Assembly: GCA_016929335.1 (NCBI GenBank)
Contig: JAFGIY010000181.1
Span: 1 to 64,000 of the forward strand
From: Acidobacteriota bacterium
GTDB taxonomy: Bacteria > Acidobacteriota > UBA6911
Direction of reading: 5' to 3'
Length of the DNA: 64,000 bases
Made by a program: the position numbers and the translations under genes. The notes under the pieces are model-generated. The model searched no databases, was not told the origin of the DNA, and was given only the letters and a program-made list of their open reading frames with translations. Below, one piece after another: positions 16,208-29,910 of this stretch; within the stretch, counting starts at the first letter, position 1; every line of letters begins with the position of its first letter.

Positions 16208-17464
16208 TTATATGGATGACAATTGTCCGTTGAGAGAATGCGTAAGCGTCTTTAGTTTATTTATGTGATCCACTCCCAGACGACGGATTGCGAAGGCGGT
16301 TTTGTTGTGCGAAAGCGGTTCCTCCAGGTCCGCCCAGCTTCTGCATTTTTCGCCGTCGATCGTTCCCGGGATCGGGGAAAATTCCGACAGAAGCACTCTG
16401 GCGCCGCATTGGTGCGCAAATGTGATGGAGAGCTCCACATCGCGGCTGTCCAGATCCGGATGGCCAACGATAACGTAGGCTGTAATGGATCCGGCGCCCG
16501 CCGACCGGAGATGATTTACCGCATCTGCAAATTCATCGGAATACACCTTGCCTCCGGTAGCGTGCTGCCATGAAAATGCGCTGCTCTCCAGCCCGAAGAA
16601 AAAGCCGGCAAAGCCGGCCCGCACCATTAATCGGGCCAGTTCGGGGGTCACAAAACGCGCGTTCAGAGCATTCGGAGTATGAAATGCCACTCGAACGTCG
16701 GCTTTGATGGCGGCTTCAAGAAACGGGACGAGAACCCGATCCGCGTGATACAGCAGGGCATCATCATAAAACGCGATGTTCTTGGTCCCTGCTTCAGCCA
16801 GCCGGCGGAGTTCATCGAGGCACTCAGCCGTCGGCCGCGCAGAAAATCCCGGCCACAGCAAAGGCGCAGAGCAATAGGTGCAGCGAAAGGGGCATCCTTC
16901 GGTAATTTTAATGACCCCGACGCCCGTCTCATCGGAAGGCCAATAGGGGATTCTCTGCACCGGTTCAACGGACAGGAGTTGCCACAGAGGCCTGAGATCG
17001 GCGCCTCGAATTACAAGATCCGGCCCCAGCGATTCCGCATGAGAAGGGCAGAGAGTGGCGTAAATTCCGCCGAGAACAATCTTTGCCGACGGTTGCAGCT
17101 CCCGGATATCTTCTATTGCTTCCTGAATCCCTTGATACCAGTAGGTCATTGAAGTCTGGATCAGGGCAGCATCGAACCGTTGCCGTTTTAAAAACTCCCG
17201 GAATTCGTTCCGCGGTCTTCCGAATCGGCGGTAATTTCGGGGAATATCACTTAGGGGTTTCGGTTTTGGGATCTCATAGCCGATAAAACTTCCGCGACCC
17301 CAGGCATCTCTCTGTCTGGAATTCAGGTAGTTGAAAAAGCTCAACCGGCAGGCATGCATGATCTGTCCTGCGACCCGCAACATCCCATACGGCCGAAGCC
17401 AGAAATCATAGGCGGTGAAATCGTAAATCGGGGGATTTACGAGAAGTATTTCCTGCAGCCCCAT
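16208..17464 (-). CDS. B12-binding-domain radical SAM protein
   Basis: 418-residue class B-like radical SAM enzyme. The N-terminal half (about 1-165) is a Rossmann-like cobalamin-binding region starting LLVNPPIYDF and including VLGGIYATLCPSHAE. The iron-sulfur motif CPFRCTYCSAP (CxxxCxxC) begins the catalytic barrel near residue 187. Members methylate or rearrange unactivated carbons in lipids, natural products or cofactors; the substrate here cannot be told. The first ATG of the frame is at 17500; ATG 17464 is chosen because family members start with the LLVNPP strand, though no strong ribosome site is visible. The YciI gene lies 117 bases upstream on the same strand. Confidence 0.85.
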   Translation of the reverse strand: MGLQEILLVNPPIYDFTAYDFWLRPYGMLRVAGQIMHACRLSFFNYLNSRQRDAWGRGSFIGYEIPKPKPLSDIPRNYRRFGRPRNEFREFLKRQRFDAALIQTSMTYWYQGIQEAIEDIRELQPSAKIVLGGIYATLCPSHAESLGPDLVIRGADLRPLWQLLSVEPVQRIPYWPSDETGVGVIKITEGCPFRCTYCSAPLLWPGFSARPTAECLDELRRLAEAGTKNIAFYDDALLYHADRVLVPFLEAAIKADVRVAFHTPNALNARFVTPELARLMVRAGFAGFFFGLESSAFSWQHATGGKVYSDEFADAVNHLRSAGAGSITAYVIVGHPDLDSRDVELSITFAHQCGARVLLSEFSPIPGTIDGEKCRSWADLEEPLSHNKTAFAIRRLGVDHINKLKTLTHSLNGQLSSI

Positions 17465-17581
17465 GCGGATAAACATACAGAAATCCGCGCTGCAGCGCAA
17501 AAGGAAGTCCCTGCTGATTTTGCCGGGCAGGCTTTTTCTGCGAATCGCGCATCGCTGTTCTAACAGGCAAAGGAGCAGCGG

Positions 17582-17854
17582 CTATTGATTTGGCGCGACC
17601 TTCATTTCCCACTGATACAGTTCCAGAGTTCTGGCGCCCGAGGCAACCAGAGGATCACTTTGGGCAATTAGCATAGCCTCTTCAAAAGAGTCCGCGATAT
17701 ATATGACAAGCCCTCCCTTGCCTTCGGTAAAACGGCCTCTGGCAAAAATCTTCCCCTCCTTTTCTTTCTGGAGCAGAAAATCCATGTGCTGTTCGCGGTA
17801 AATGGCGTTTTTCTCCTGATCTTTCATCATAAGGAAAGCTGCAAAATACTTCAT
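17582..17854 (-). CDS. YciI family protein
   Basis: 90-residue ferredoxin-like protein of the YciI/YCII family. It begins MKYFAAFLMMKDQEKN and carries the HMDFLLQKEKEGKIFARGRF segment, where the conserved His of the family sits, and AQSDPLVASG with the conserved Asp. Members are small homodimers suggested to act as muconolactone-isomerase-like or dehydrochlorinase-like enzymes, or as domains of sigma factor-associated proteins. The function is unproven. The ribosome site GGAG lies nine bases before ATG 17854. It may be co-transcribed with the radical SAM gene. Confidence 0.85.
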   Translation of the reverse strand: MKYFAAFLMMKDQEKNAIYREQHMDFLLQKEKEGKIFARGRFTEGKGGLVIYIADSFEEAMLIAQSDPLVASGARTLELYQWEMKVAPNQ

Positions 17855-18072
17855 AGCATTTTCTCCAACTCTAAAATAATAATGGATCCCATAATCGCTT
17901 TCGAGCCAGCATCATATCAAATTGCCGAGGGCAGTCAGCCTGCTATTTTGACGTTTAGAAAGCCCTAATATGAATTGTGGCTCTTATCACAGGGAACCAT
18001 CACAATATAATATATAAAGGAGCTGTCGAATATCTTCAGGCTTTTCCATAATCACCGATTGGAGGTGGAATA

Positions 18073-19725
18073 ATGCCGGGCGCCGTGCGAAAAAAATTCG
18101 GTATCCTAAAAATTCTGGGAATCGTCGTTCTTTTGCTGGTGATAGCAATCCTTGCACTGCCTTTTGTACTCGATATAAACAAATTCCGGCCTGCGCTTGA
18201 ATCAAAGCTTTCGGACGCGCTCGGACGGGAAGTTAAGATGGGAAATCTGAAGCTATCCATTCTAAGAGGGAGTCTTGGGGTGGACGATATAATCGTGGCG
18301 GATAATCCAGCCTTCAGCCGTTCTCCGTTTTTATCCGCCAAATCGTTGAAGGTGCGCGTAAAACTGAAGCCTTTGATTATTTCGAAGGAAATCCGTATCA
18401 CCGGTATTTATCTCGACCGTCCGGCGATTACCCTTGTGCGCTCTTCATCCGGCAAGTGGAACATTTCCGACCTGGGAAGCGAAACAGAAACCAGGGAGAA
18501 CAAGGCGCCTGAGAGCTCCGAAGGATTATCGGAAAAGGCTTTTATCGAGGAACTGAAAATTACAGGCGGCCGGGTCACGATAATCGAGGGAAGCAGGAAG
18601 TCGTCCATATATGAGGATGTGAGTATTGCTGTCAACAATCTGTCTTCCTCCACCTCCTTTCCCTTCACAATCGCGGCAACCCTTCCCGGCGGCGGTCAGT
18701 TCAATCTGCATGGCAATGCCGGACCTTTAAGCAAAGACGATCTTCTCACATCACCTATGGCGGCCGCACTCGCCGTCAATCATTTCGATCTCGTTGCTTC
18801 GGGATTTGCGACTCCGGATTCCGGATTGTCCGGTCTCGTGGATTTCAGCGGCACGGCCATATCGGATGGCAAACAGGCGAAGAGCAAAGGATACGCGAAC
18901 GCAGAAAGGCTTCAAATCGTCAGGGGAGGATCTCCGGCAGGTAAGCCGATATGGATGGAATACCTCCTGAATTATGACCTGTCGCAGAGAAAGGGCACTT
19001 TAAGCAATGCCAAAGTTCAAAGCGGAAACGCTACCGCCCACCTCAACGGCACCTATAGTATTGTGGGAGAGAAGCTCAATCTCAGGATGAAACTGCATGG
19101 GACCAATATGCCGGTGTCGGATCTGACGGCATTGCTTCCGGCCTTTGGCGTAACGCTTCCAAAAGGAGCTTCACTACAAGGCGGATTGATGAACGCAGAT
19201 CTGGCAGCAGAAGGTCCGGTCGAAAAACTGGCGATATCAGGCAAAGCCGAGGTATCCAAGACGCGCCTTGTCGGATTTGACCTCTCGGGGAAAATGGCTG
19301 CTTTAGCTACGCTCGCAGGAATTCAATCGAATCAGCAGACGGAAATTGAAAAATTTGAATCAAGCATGAATCTGACTCCGACCGGAATTCAGGTCAGCAA
19401 CCTTTTGCTGATAATGCCTGCTCTGGGAGAACTCTCGGGCAATGGAAATATTGCACCGGATCAGACTCTGGATTTTGTAATGCTGGCGAAACTCAAACCT
19501 GCTGACGGCGCGGGCTCTATTTTGTCCCGAATGACTAAAGGGAGTGGGATCCCTTTACCGTTCTTTGTTCGTGGCACCGCGTCCGACCCTGCATTTCTCC
19601 CGGACACCAAAAATGCCGCACGCAGCCTGTTGGGCTCAGCGCTCACCGGCAAGGAATCCGATGAGGGTCATTCCAAAGGCGGGGCAATCGGCGATGCTTT
19701 ACGCGGGCTGATTAAGAAAAAGTAA
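18073..19725 (+). CDS. AsmA family protein
   Basis: 550-residue envelope protein of the AsmA/TamB-like lipid-transfer superfamily, anchored by one N-terminal membrane helix (about 12-34) with the rest periplasmic. The N-terminal AsmA segment LDINKFRPALESKLSDALGREV is clear, as is the C-terminal repeat-beta domain with GNGNIAPDQTLDFVMLAKL. Relatives form long grooves thought to carry phospholipids between membranes or to affect outer-membrane assembly. GGAGGTGG lies six bases before ATG 18073. The C-terminus (DALRGLIKKK) is basic. It is followed after 117 bases by ettA in the same direction. Confidence 0.88.
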   Translation: MPGAVRKKFGILKILGIVVLLLVIAILALPFVLDINKFRPALESKLSDALGREVKMGNLKLSILRGSLGVDDIIVADNPAFSRSPFLSAKSLKVRVKLKPLIISKEIRITGIYLDRPAITLVRSSSGKWNISDLGSETETRENKAPESSEGLSEKAFIEELKITGGRVTIIEGSRKSSIYEDVSIAVNNLSSSTSFPFTIAATLPGGGQFNLHGNAGPLSKDDLLTSPMAAALAVNHFDLVASGFATPDSGLSGLVDFSGTAISDGKQAKSKGYANAERLQIVRGGSPAGKPIWMEYLLNYDLSQRKGTLSNAKVQSGNATAHLNGTYSIVGEKLNLRMKLHGTNMPVSDLTALLPAFGVTLPKGASLQGGLMNADLAAEGPVEKLAISGKAEVSKTRLVGFDLSGKMAALATLAGIQSNQQTEIEKFESSMNLTPTGIQVSNLLLIMPALGELSGNGNIAPDQTLDFVMLAKLKPADGAGSILSRMTKGSGIPLPFFVRGTASDPAFLPDTKNAARSLLGSALTGKESDEGHSKGGAIGDALRGLIKKK

Positions 19726-19842
19726 TATGGCTGATCCAACCGTCGCATTACTCACTATCGTGCCCGAGATACCATCGCGAAGCCTCATGGGCTTTGCGAA
19801 AGCCGGATAACAAGCAGTTATTGTTCATGAAGGAGAATCCGC

Positions 19843-21528
19843 TTGGCGTATCAGTACATTTATGTGATGAAGGATCTGCGAAAGGTTTACCCGCCAAACC
19901 GCGAAGTCTTGAAGGGAATCTGGCTGTCGTTCTTCCCCGGCGCAAAAATCGGTCTGATTGGCGCCAACGGAGCAGGCAAAAGCACTCTTCTGAAAATCAT
20001 GGCAGGCGTAATAAAGGATTTTATGGGAGAAGCATGGCCTGCTGATGGAGTTCGAGTCGGATTTCTTCCTCAGGAACCGCAGCTCGATCCTGCAAAAAAA
20101 GTTTTGGGAAATGTGGAGGAAGGAGTGGCAGCCACGCGTAACCTCCTGGAAGCATTTGACAAAATTAATGCGCGCTTTGCCGAGGATCTGTCCCCCGAAG
20201 AAATGGAGAAGGTATTGACAGAACAGGCGCGAATACAGGACGCCATTGACGTCTGCAACGGCTGGGAAATCGACCGGACACTTGAGATAGCAATGGATGC
20301 CTTGAGACTCCCCCCCGGCGATGCGGATGTAACGAAGCTTTCGGGCGGCGAGCGGCGGCGCGTTGCCCTCTGCCGCCTGCTTCTTGAACGTCCGGATTTG
20401 CTGCTGCTCGATGAACCGACCAACCACCTCGATGCCGAATCGGTGGCATGGCTTGAAAGATTTCTGAAGGATTATTCAGGCACGGTTGTTGCCATAACTC
20501 ATGACCGATATTTCCTCGACAATGTTGCAGGATGGATTCTTGAATTGGACCGCGGCGAGGGAATTCCCTGGGAAGGCAACTATTCATCCTGGCTTGATCA
20601 GAAGCAGGCGCGACTGACTGCCGAAGAAAAGCAGGAATCTGCACGGAGACGTACCCTTCAACGCGAGCTGGAATGGGTGCGCATGTCTCCCCGAGCAAGG
20701 CAGGCCAAAGGCAAAGCGCGGTTGACTGCCTATGAAAAACTCCTGGCCGAGGAAATGGAAGCAGAAAAGCGGGTGCAGGCAACAGATCTGCATATCCCGG
20801 CCGGCCCGAGATTGGGAGACCTCGTTGTCGAAGCCGTCAATCTCCGCAAGGGATACGGCGATAAGCTGCTGATAGATGATCTGAAATTCAAACTGCCTCC
20901 CGGCGGGATTGTAGGTGTGATCGGTGCCAACGGAGCAGGAAAAACGACGCTGTTCCGGATGATTATCGGCGAAGAGAAACCGGATGGAGGTTCTCTCAGG
21001 ATCGGGGAGACCGTAAAGGTTGCCTATGTCGATCAGAGCCGTGACTCCCTGAACGGAGAGCGGCAGGTGTGGGAGGAAATCAGCGACGGCCGCGACACAG
21101 TTGTTCTCGGCAAACGTGAAATCCCTGCCCGATCCTATGCCGCAGCTTTTAACTTCAAAGGATCCGATCAGCAAAAACAGGTGAAGGACTTGTCCGGCGG
21201 AGAGCGTAATCGCGTCCATCTTGCAAAGGTTTTAAAAAGTGGAGGAAACCTGCTGCTGCTCGACGAGCCGACAAACGATTTGGACGTGGACACTCTTCGA
21301 TCGCTCGAGGACGCTCTTCTGTCCTATGCGGGGTGCGCCGTAGTTATCAGTCACGACCGCTGGTTCCTGGATCGAATCGCCACGCATATCCTTGCTTTCG
21401 AAGGCGATTCAAAGGTCGTGTGGTTTGAGGGCAACTACCAGGATTATGAAGCCGATCGCAAACGCCGCCTCGGCGCCCTCGCAGACCAGCCCCACCGCAT
21501 TCACTACAAACCCCTGGTTCGACAGTAA
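19843..21528 (+). CDS. ettA: ABC-F ATPase, energy-dependent translational throttle
   Basis: 561-residue soluble ABC-F protein with two nucleotide-binding domains and no membrane part. Walker [10 protein letters not shown] near 40 and GANGAGKTT near 363, signatures [13 protein letters not shown] and [13 protein letters not shown], and Walker [13 protein letters not shown] and [12 protein letters not shown] are intact. The linker has [19 protein letters not shown], which is typical of EttA. EttA binds the ribosomal E site and gates elongation according to ATP/ADP ratio. The start is TTG 19843, with GAAGGAG nine bases upstream. The stop is followed at once by the octamer repeat, and the gene converges with the HNH nuclease. 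Confidence 0.95.
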   Translation: MAYQYIYVMKDLRKVYPPNREVLKGIWLSFFPGAKIGLIGANGAGKSTLLKIMAGVIKDFMGEAWPADGVRVGFLPQEPQLDPAKKVLGNVEEGVAATRNLLEAFDKINARFAEDLSPEEMEKVLTEQARIQDAIDVCNGWEIDRTLEIAMDALRLPPGDADVTKLSGGERRRVALCRLLLERPDLLLLDEPTNHLDAESVAWLERFLKDYSGTVVAITHDRYFLDNVAGWILELDRGEGIPWEGNYSSWLDQKQARLTAEEKQESARRRTLQRELEWVRMSPRARQAKGKARLTAYEKLLAEEMEAEKRVQATDLHIPAGPRLGDLVVEAVNLRKGYGDKLLIDDLKFKLPPGGIVGVIGANGAGKTTLFRMIIGEEKPDGGSLRIGETVKVAYVDQSRDSLNGERQVWEEISDGRDTVVLGKREIPARSYAAAFNFKGSDQQKQVKDLSGGERNRVHLAKVLKSGGNLLLLDEPTNDLDVDTLRSLEDALLSYAGCAVVISHDRWFLDRIATHILAFEGDSKVVWFEGNYQDYEADRKRRLGALADQPHRIHYKPLVRQ

Positions 21529-21530
21529 GA

Positions 21531-21614
21531 AAGGGGTAGAGGGGTAAAGGGGTAAAGCGAAAAACCAAGAGCTGAGGGCATTTGTCCCTTTACCCCTTTG
21601 CCCCTTTACCCCTT
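21531..21614. repeat. TAAAGGGG octamer inverted repeat
   Basis: 27-base arms at 21531-21557 and 21588-21614 match at 25 positions. Each is a run of 8-nt units (AAGGGGTA, GAGGGGTA, AAGGGGTA on one side, the complement on the other). The element spans the gap between the convergent ettA and HNH nuclease genes. The unit GGGGTAA supplies the last glycine codon and stop of the nuclease gene. Confidence 0.85.
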
Positions 21615-21980
21615 CTTCTTGAGGAGATCACCCAAACCGGCAAATGGGTTGTAAGTGGATACGGGGGTTTGTGGGCCACCGGGGATCGGATCGTCAGACC
21701 AGTCAGCCACGGAATAACGGGAGTGTTCGTTGTCGTGACAATAGAGGCACAGCAACTCCCAGTTGCTTCCATCAGGAGGATTGTTGTCGTGATTATGATC
21801 CTTGTGGTGGACTGTAAGCTCCCGGAGACGTTTGCCTTCGAACTCACGGCCGCAGCGGCCGCAAATGGGCGGGAACAGTTTGAGCGCCTGTTCGCGATAG
21901 CCTTTCATCCGCTGTTCTTTTTCGCGTCGAAGTTGCGCAATGAATTGACGGTCGCTGTCGCTTGAATTGTCTGACGGCAT
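21606..21980 (-). CDS. yajD: HNH nuclease YajD-like protein
   Basis: 124-residue HNH protein. Zinc-binding CxxC pairs (ICGRCGREF and LLCLYCHDNEH) flank the HNH core VHHKDHNHDNNPPDGSNW. This matches the YajD family, whose members are small conserved putative endonucleases of unknown role, found in many bacteria outside phages. The N-terminus is charged and helical. The ribosome site AAGGAGGA lies seven bases before ATG 21980. The last residues KKKG come from, or merge into, the octamer repeat at the gene end. Confidence 0.85.
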   Translation of the reverse strand: MPSDNSSDSDRQFIAQLRREKEQRMKGYREQALKLFPPICGRCGREFEGKRLRELTVHHKDHNHDNNPPDGSNWELLCLYCHDNEHSRYSVADWSDDPIPGGPQTPVSTYNPFAGLGDLLKKKG

Positions 21981-22090
21981 AATCCATCCTCCTTACGACT
22001 ATTCCGATTATACAGGCAAATGTCATTTGTGGAACCAAGTACGCTTTTTATCACAGGAATAGTCTATAATCGGTAGTTGCCGAGGTGATT

Positions 22091-25951
<3,861 letters not shown>

Positions 25952-26048
25952 GAATCGGCACCTCAAATAATTGCGCTGTTTTTGACTTGTAGTATTATAG
26001 GCCGGAATTGGTAAAAAGAATTTTTTACTGCATATCCATGGATCCCGG

Positions 26049-27008
26049 GTGCCGATATCAAACGTTTTCCGAAATATTTATAAGCTGCTGAATCCGCTGC
26101 ACTCGACTGATAGATTGCTGATCGCCTTTTGGTGCCTTCTCTCTCTCATCAGTTTTTTCTTCCGCTCCCGGATACCGGACTGGCCGTTGATTATCCTTGC
26201 CGATATCGCGGCTGTTCTGCTTGTCATTGGACTGGCATTACTGCAACGGGCGAGCGGTTCAGGAATTTTGCGTTGCGTGCGCGACTGGTCGGCATTTCCA
26301 TTTGTCCTATTCACCTATAAACAAGTCTATTTCATGATCAGCCCTATCCATCAAGGGAAAGATTACGATCAGCTGTTGATGACTATCGACCATCTGCTTT
26401 TTCGAATCCACATCACCGAATGGCTTGCCGGCTTTTCCAATCCCTTTTTAACCGAGTTGCTGCAGATTGCTTATTCGCTTTTTTATGTTTTCTTCATCGC
26501 CATAGGCATGGAACTGTATCGGAAACAGGAGCGTTTCCAATTTCGTTATTTCAGGTTCACCGTTGTGTATGGCTTTTTAATCTCCTATGCCTGCTATTTT
26601 TTTCTGCCGGCGGTCGGACCTCGCTTCACTCTCCACGATTTTTCGCAGACTGACGTCGAACTGCCGGGATTGCTTCTGACGCCGGCATTGAGATGGTTCA
26701 TCAACGTCTGCGAGTCCATTCCTCCGGGAGTATCGAATGCTGTCGCATTAGCCGGCGCGCAACGGGATGTATTCCCAAGCGGGCATGCGATGATGACATT
26801 GATCGCGATTATTTTCGCATTTAAATACAGACTTATGATCCGATATTACGTCTTTGGCGTAGGAATGCTGTTGATTCTGGCTACTGTGTATCTACGATAC
26901 CATTACCTGATCGACCTGGTCGCCGGGGCGATTCTGGTTCTTCTCTGCCTGCTGACATCGCGCAAGATGCACGGATTGCTCAAAGACAAGAGCTGCTCAA
27001 AATCGTAG
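26049..27008 (+). CDS. PAP2 family membrane phosphatase
   Basis: 319-residue inner-membrane protein with about seven hydrophobic segments and the type 2 phosphatidic acid phosphatase motifs: a lysine in FTYKQVYFM, FPSGHAMMT with the catalytic histidine, and RYHYLIDLVAG. Related proteins with a long N-terminal membrane part act on phosphatidylinositol-type or undecaprenyl lipids, and some transfer inositol phosphate. The substrate is not known here. The start is GTG 26049; the ribosome site is weak (GGATCCCGG just upstream). It converges with the cobalamin adenosyltransferase gene. Confidence 0.82.
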   Translation: MPISNVFRNIYKLLNPLHSTDRLLIAFWCLLSLISFFFRSRIPDWPLIILADIAAVLLVIGLALLQRASGSGILRCVRDWSAFPFVLFTYKQVYFMISPIHQGKDYDQLLMTIDHLLFRIHITEWLAGFSNPFLTELLQIAYSLFYVFFIAIGMELYRKQERFQFRYFRFTVVYGFLISYACYFFLPAVGPRFTLHDFSQTDVELPGLLLTPALRWFINVCESIPPGVSNAVALAGAQRDVFPSGHAMMTLIAIIFAFKYRLMIRYYVFGVGMLLILATVYLRYHYLIDLVAGAILVLLCLLTSRKMHGLLKDKSCSKS

Positions 27009-27102
27009 TTCTTCGGTTTCAGATTTTTCAGCGAGAAGGCAAATCCTTCATGCTCGTCGGTAAGAGGGGAAAAGGACAGGTTCATCCCTGTGAAATGCCG
27101 GT

Positions 27103-27660
27103 TCAATCGCCGCGTTTTGCCGGAAATGTGTGCAATTCCTGCACACCTTCGTGCCGGTTGATATAGCGGGCAAGCACAAAGCAAAGATCGGAAAGGCGAT
27201 TGAGATAGCAAAGCACATGCGGGGAGACCCTATGATTTTGAGAGAGAGCAACCAAACGGCGTTCCGTCCTCCGGGCTACTGCCCGAGCCAGATGCAACTG
27301 AGCTGCGGATCTTGAGCCGCCCGGCAGGATGAACTGCTTTAGCGGCTCCAAATCTTTGGCCAAAGTATCAATCGCCTTCTCAATTTTTTGGACTTCCTCA
27401 TTTCCAATTCCCCGGATTTTCCCGGTTATCTCTTCCGGCGTTGCGATTTCCGAACCGATCACAAAGAGGTCGTTCTGCACGCCCTCAAGTATTGTATCCG
27501 CTGCACCGGGGAGTTCCTTGCTGCGAACCACACCTATCATGGCGTTGAGCTCATCGATTTCTCCACAAGCTTCAACAAGAGGATAATTCTTGGTTACCCG
27601 CTTTCCTCCGACCAGTCCTGTAGTTCCATCGTCCCCTGTTCGAGTATAAATTCTGACCAC
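27103..27660 (-). CDS. pduO: PduO-type cob(I)alamin adenosyltransferase
   Basis: 185-residue enzyme that transfers the adenosyl group of ATP to cob(I)alamin, giving coenzyme B12. The N-terminal ATP motif TRTGDDGTTGL and the conserved arginine segment LPGGSRSAAQLHLARAVARRTER are intact, and LNRLSDLCFVLAR closes the active site. The PduO type forms a homotrimer in the cytosol. GTG 27660 has GGAGG six bases upstream; an overlapping ATG is out of frame. The cell therefore uses or salvages B12, which fits the B12-binding radical SAM protein in this window. Confidence 0.93.
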   Translation of the reverse strand: MVRIYTRTGDDGTTGLVGGKRVTKNYPLVEACGEIDELNAMIGVVRSKELPGAADTILEGVQNDLFVIGSEIATPEEITGKIRGIGNEEVQKIEKAIDTLAKDLEPLKQFILPGGSRSAAQLHLARAVARRTERRLVALSQNHRVSPHVLCYLNRLSDLCFVLARYINRHEGVQELHTFPAKRGD

Positions 27661-27869
27661 TCATTACCTCCGCCCGTAGCAATTAACGATTCCTTATGAA
27701 TGCCCCTGGACGAGATTATTCGCATACTGCAGTCTTTTTGGAAGAGATTTAATGCACAAGTGGCACGCTCGGCTTGGCCGATGGGCAACCGAGCATCTAT
27801 TGCAGAGTAGTTTATGGCAAAAGCATTTCGGACGGATGCGGCAGCCGGAACGTGCCGATTAAGTGAAAA

Positions 27870-28211
27870 TCAGGCTGTCTTTTTCTCTTTGCATGCAATG
27901 CAGACAGAGGTCCAGGGCACAGCTTTGAGACGCGCCAGGCTGATTTCCCCCTCGCAGACCGTGCAGATGCCGTAATTCCCCTTATCGATTCGATCGATAG
28001 CTGCCTCTATCGCTCGAAGAAGCTTGGCATCGGTCTGAAGCAGTCGCAGGTTTACATGTACTTCGTTGTCATCGCTCGCCTGGTCGACAAAGTCACCGTG
28101 CCGGGTATCCTCCATGTTTTCCCAGTGAGCCTTTTTGCCTGTTGCGCCAAGGATGGCGTCGCGTTTCTGCTCAAGGGCCGCTTTAAACCTCTTGAGTTCT
28201 CTCTTGTTCAT
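27870..28211 (-). CDS. DksA/TraR-type zinc finger protein
   Basis: 113-residue protein with an N-terminal coiled coil (about 1-70) and a C-terminal C4 zinc finger: YGICTVCEGEISLARL then VCIACKE. DksA-family proteins insert the coil into the RNA polymerase secondary channel and act with ppGpp. The acidic pair at the coil tip sits near DFVDQASDDNEV, as in DksA-like factors. It is shorter than E. coli DksA (151 residues) and closer to the general-stress YocK/DksA-like group. ATG 28211 is used. It forms a single-gene unit. Confidence 0.85.
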   Translation of the reverse strand: MNKRELKRFKAALEQKRDAILGATGKKAHWENMEDTRHGDFVDQASDDNEVHVNLRLLQTDAKLLRAIEAAIDRIDKGNYGICTVCEGEISLARLKAVPWTSVCIACKEKKTA

Positions 28212-28414
28212 GTCAACGACCTCAAGTCAAAAACCAAAACTATAGATCAAAAGTTTCCACATGTAAACTGCCATTCCATTCCCGGATTCGAGCAAGACAT
28301 TGATACGCTTAAGTTCCAGGATTGTTCCGATTAGATAGGGGCAATGCTGAAATGTTTCAGGGAAAGATTCAAAGCTGAGTTTCTAAATGCAGTGTTTCAG
28401 AAACGTCCTTGCCT

Positions 28415-28442
28415 CTTCGTGAAGATTCGTGTTAATTCGCGG
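28415..28442. repeat. ATTCGTG-type intergenic repeat at a gene end
   Basis: CTTCGTGAAG followed by ATTCGTGTTAATTCGCGG, a short-period element of a kind common in intergenic DNA of many large genomes. The stop codon of the DUF2156 gene (28432-28434) is inside it. A similar AATTCG-containing element ends tkt at 10718-10751. Confidence 0.5.
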
Positions 28443-29361
28443 TCTGATTATTGAATGTCAGTTCGTAGGCAGGCGCAATTTCGATGGGATAGTAAGACAT
28501 CTTGGCAGCGCGCAAACCATCATTCCCAAGATCCTCCTCACGGTTTATGAATTCAAATCCTTCAGCTGCAACTACTTTTGCTGTTTCCCAATTTACAACC
28601 TGATATAAGCCCTTATAGCTGCGCAAAGCGCGCTCAAAATGCACCGCGATGGTAGTCGGACTGATTGCCTCATAAATGGAGAAAGCTACAGGTCTGTCAT
28701 CGACAGATATCAGCATGCCTTGCTGAGCAAATTCGCCGAAATGACGCAAAGTACATACGAGGGCTGCAAAGTCTCGCGCCAGCATTCCTTCCATTCGAGG
28801 CCGTTCTTCCGTGTAAATCGAGTTGAGCACGCTAAAGCAGGATCCCGTGAGTTCCTGTGTCAGTTTTTGTGTTGTCCAGGCATAAAGGCCCGAGGCTTGT
28901 GCCAGCAGATTGCGTTTCTTCGAATATTTGCGTCCAGCCAGCTTTGCAAGGGATTTGGCGTCATAAATATAGTTGGAAACGGCACGATCTTCTTTTGCTG
29001 TAAAAGATTGCAGTATGAAGGGATTTTCTCTTAAAAACTGATCGCTGACACCGATAATTTTTAAGGGATAGTGCAAACCGGCAGCGGCTTCTGCCAGTCT
29101 TTGAGCCATCGCGGGTGAGAATTTTCCAACCGGCTGAAGCAGGTGGCGATGAGGGTCAGGATCCAAAACGCAGGAGATAAGCAGCGTTTCCGGTTCCGTG
29201 AATACCCAGCCATACTGAAAATACGGATGCCAGGACATCAGGGTGGAAAACGTATATCCTGCGAGCGGTTGAGGATATCGACCGAGAAAGCCTGGAAGAA
29301 TCCTGATGTCATCAAGCTTTAAAGCTGAAAACTCAAAGCCCAAAAAGGAATCCACAATCAT
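28432..29361 (-). CDS. DUF2156 (phosphatidylglycerol lysyltransferase-like) protein
   Basis: 309-residue cytosolic protein with a tandem GNAT-like fold of the DUF2156 family, which is the catalytic part of MprF-type aminoacyl-phosphatidylglycerol synthases without the membrane part. Recognisable segments include GRKYSKKRNLLAQ (a basic helix after the first domain) and the C-terminal NREEDLGNDGLRAAKMSYYPIEI. It lacks transmembrane helices, so lipid modification is uncertain. The start codon ATG 29361 overlaps the TGA stop of the upstream GNAT gene by one base, so the two are translationally coupled. The stop codon lies in a short intergenic repeat. Confidence 0.8.
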   Translation of the reverse strand: MIVDSFLGFEFSALKLDDIRILPGFLGRYPQPLAGYTFSTLMSWHPYFQYGWVFTEPETLLISCVLDPDPHRHLLQPVGKFSPAMAQRLAEAAAGLHYPLKIIGVSDQFLRENPFILQSFTAKEDRAVSNYIYDAKSLAKLAGRKYSKKRNLLAQASGLYAWTTQKLTQELTGSCFSVLNSIYTEERPRMEGMLARDFAALVCTLRHFGEFAQQGMLISVDDRPVAFSIYEAISPTTIAVHFERALRSYKGLYQVVNWETAKVVAAEGFEFINREEDLGNDGLRAAKMSYYPIEIAPAYELTFNNQTAN

Positions 29362-29777
29362 CAGCGCTTGCCGTGGAGCATGGGTTGGTAGTCTACCAGA
29401 GGTCCGTATCCAAGCTCCTCATAAAACTCCTGTGTGCCTGGCTCGGCGATCAGGCCGATCCAGGAAATTTTCCGGGCGATACAGAATTGAGTGAGGCGCC
29501 GGATCAACTCGCGGCCGATACCCAATCCGCGATGCGATTTGAGAACGACGACATCTTGAATATACGCGTCGCTGAAGCCATCGGAGATCACACGCGCCAT
29601 CCCGATAATTCGCCCTTCGAGAGAGCGGGCAACCATAAAGCACAGGCTCCCCTTGATCATACCTGGAATTACTTCCCGCGATTCGGGGCTTTCCTGCCAC
29701 CAATCGCCCGCTTTATACAGCTCCACAATTTCCTCGATCGGTGCAGAGTTCACAATCTCATATTCTACTTCACTCAT
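29361..29777 (-). CDS. GNAT family N-acetyltransferase
   Basis: 138-residue acetyltransferase with the four GNAT motifs. The acetyl-CoA-binding loop is HRGLGIGRELIRR (Q/RxxGxG/A type) after the beta strand AYIQDVVVL, and the C-terminal motif B is GTQEFYEELGYGPL. It transfers acetyl from acetyl-CoA to an amine; the acceptor is unknown. It is joined by a one-base stop/start overlap to the DUF2156 gene, so the two proteins may act in one step or on one target. ATG 29777 has an AAGGACA-like box. Confidence 0.85.
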   Translation of the reverse strand: MSEVEYEIVNSAPIEEIVELYKAGDWWQESPESREVIPGMIKGSLCFMVARSLEGRIIGMARVISDGFSDAYIQDVVVLKSHRGLGIGRELIRRLTQFCIARKISWIGLIAEPGTQEFYEELGYGPLVDYQPMLHGKR

Positions 29778-29910
29778 AGATTGTCCTTCTCGGAATTCTC
29801 AGCATAGGGTCGAAGGCATAAGAGGAACCTTCAGGTCCCGAAAAACAAGATAACTGAGACGCAAAACGCCCATTTCAGTGACTATATATCCGGTTAAATA
29901 AAGATGGCCT

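Noticed and set aside
27770-27800. TGGCACGCTCGGCTTGG resembling a -24/-12 element
   Set aside because: GC is at the wrong distance (N8) and no gene follows on the plus strand.
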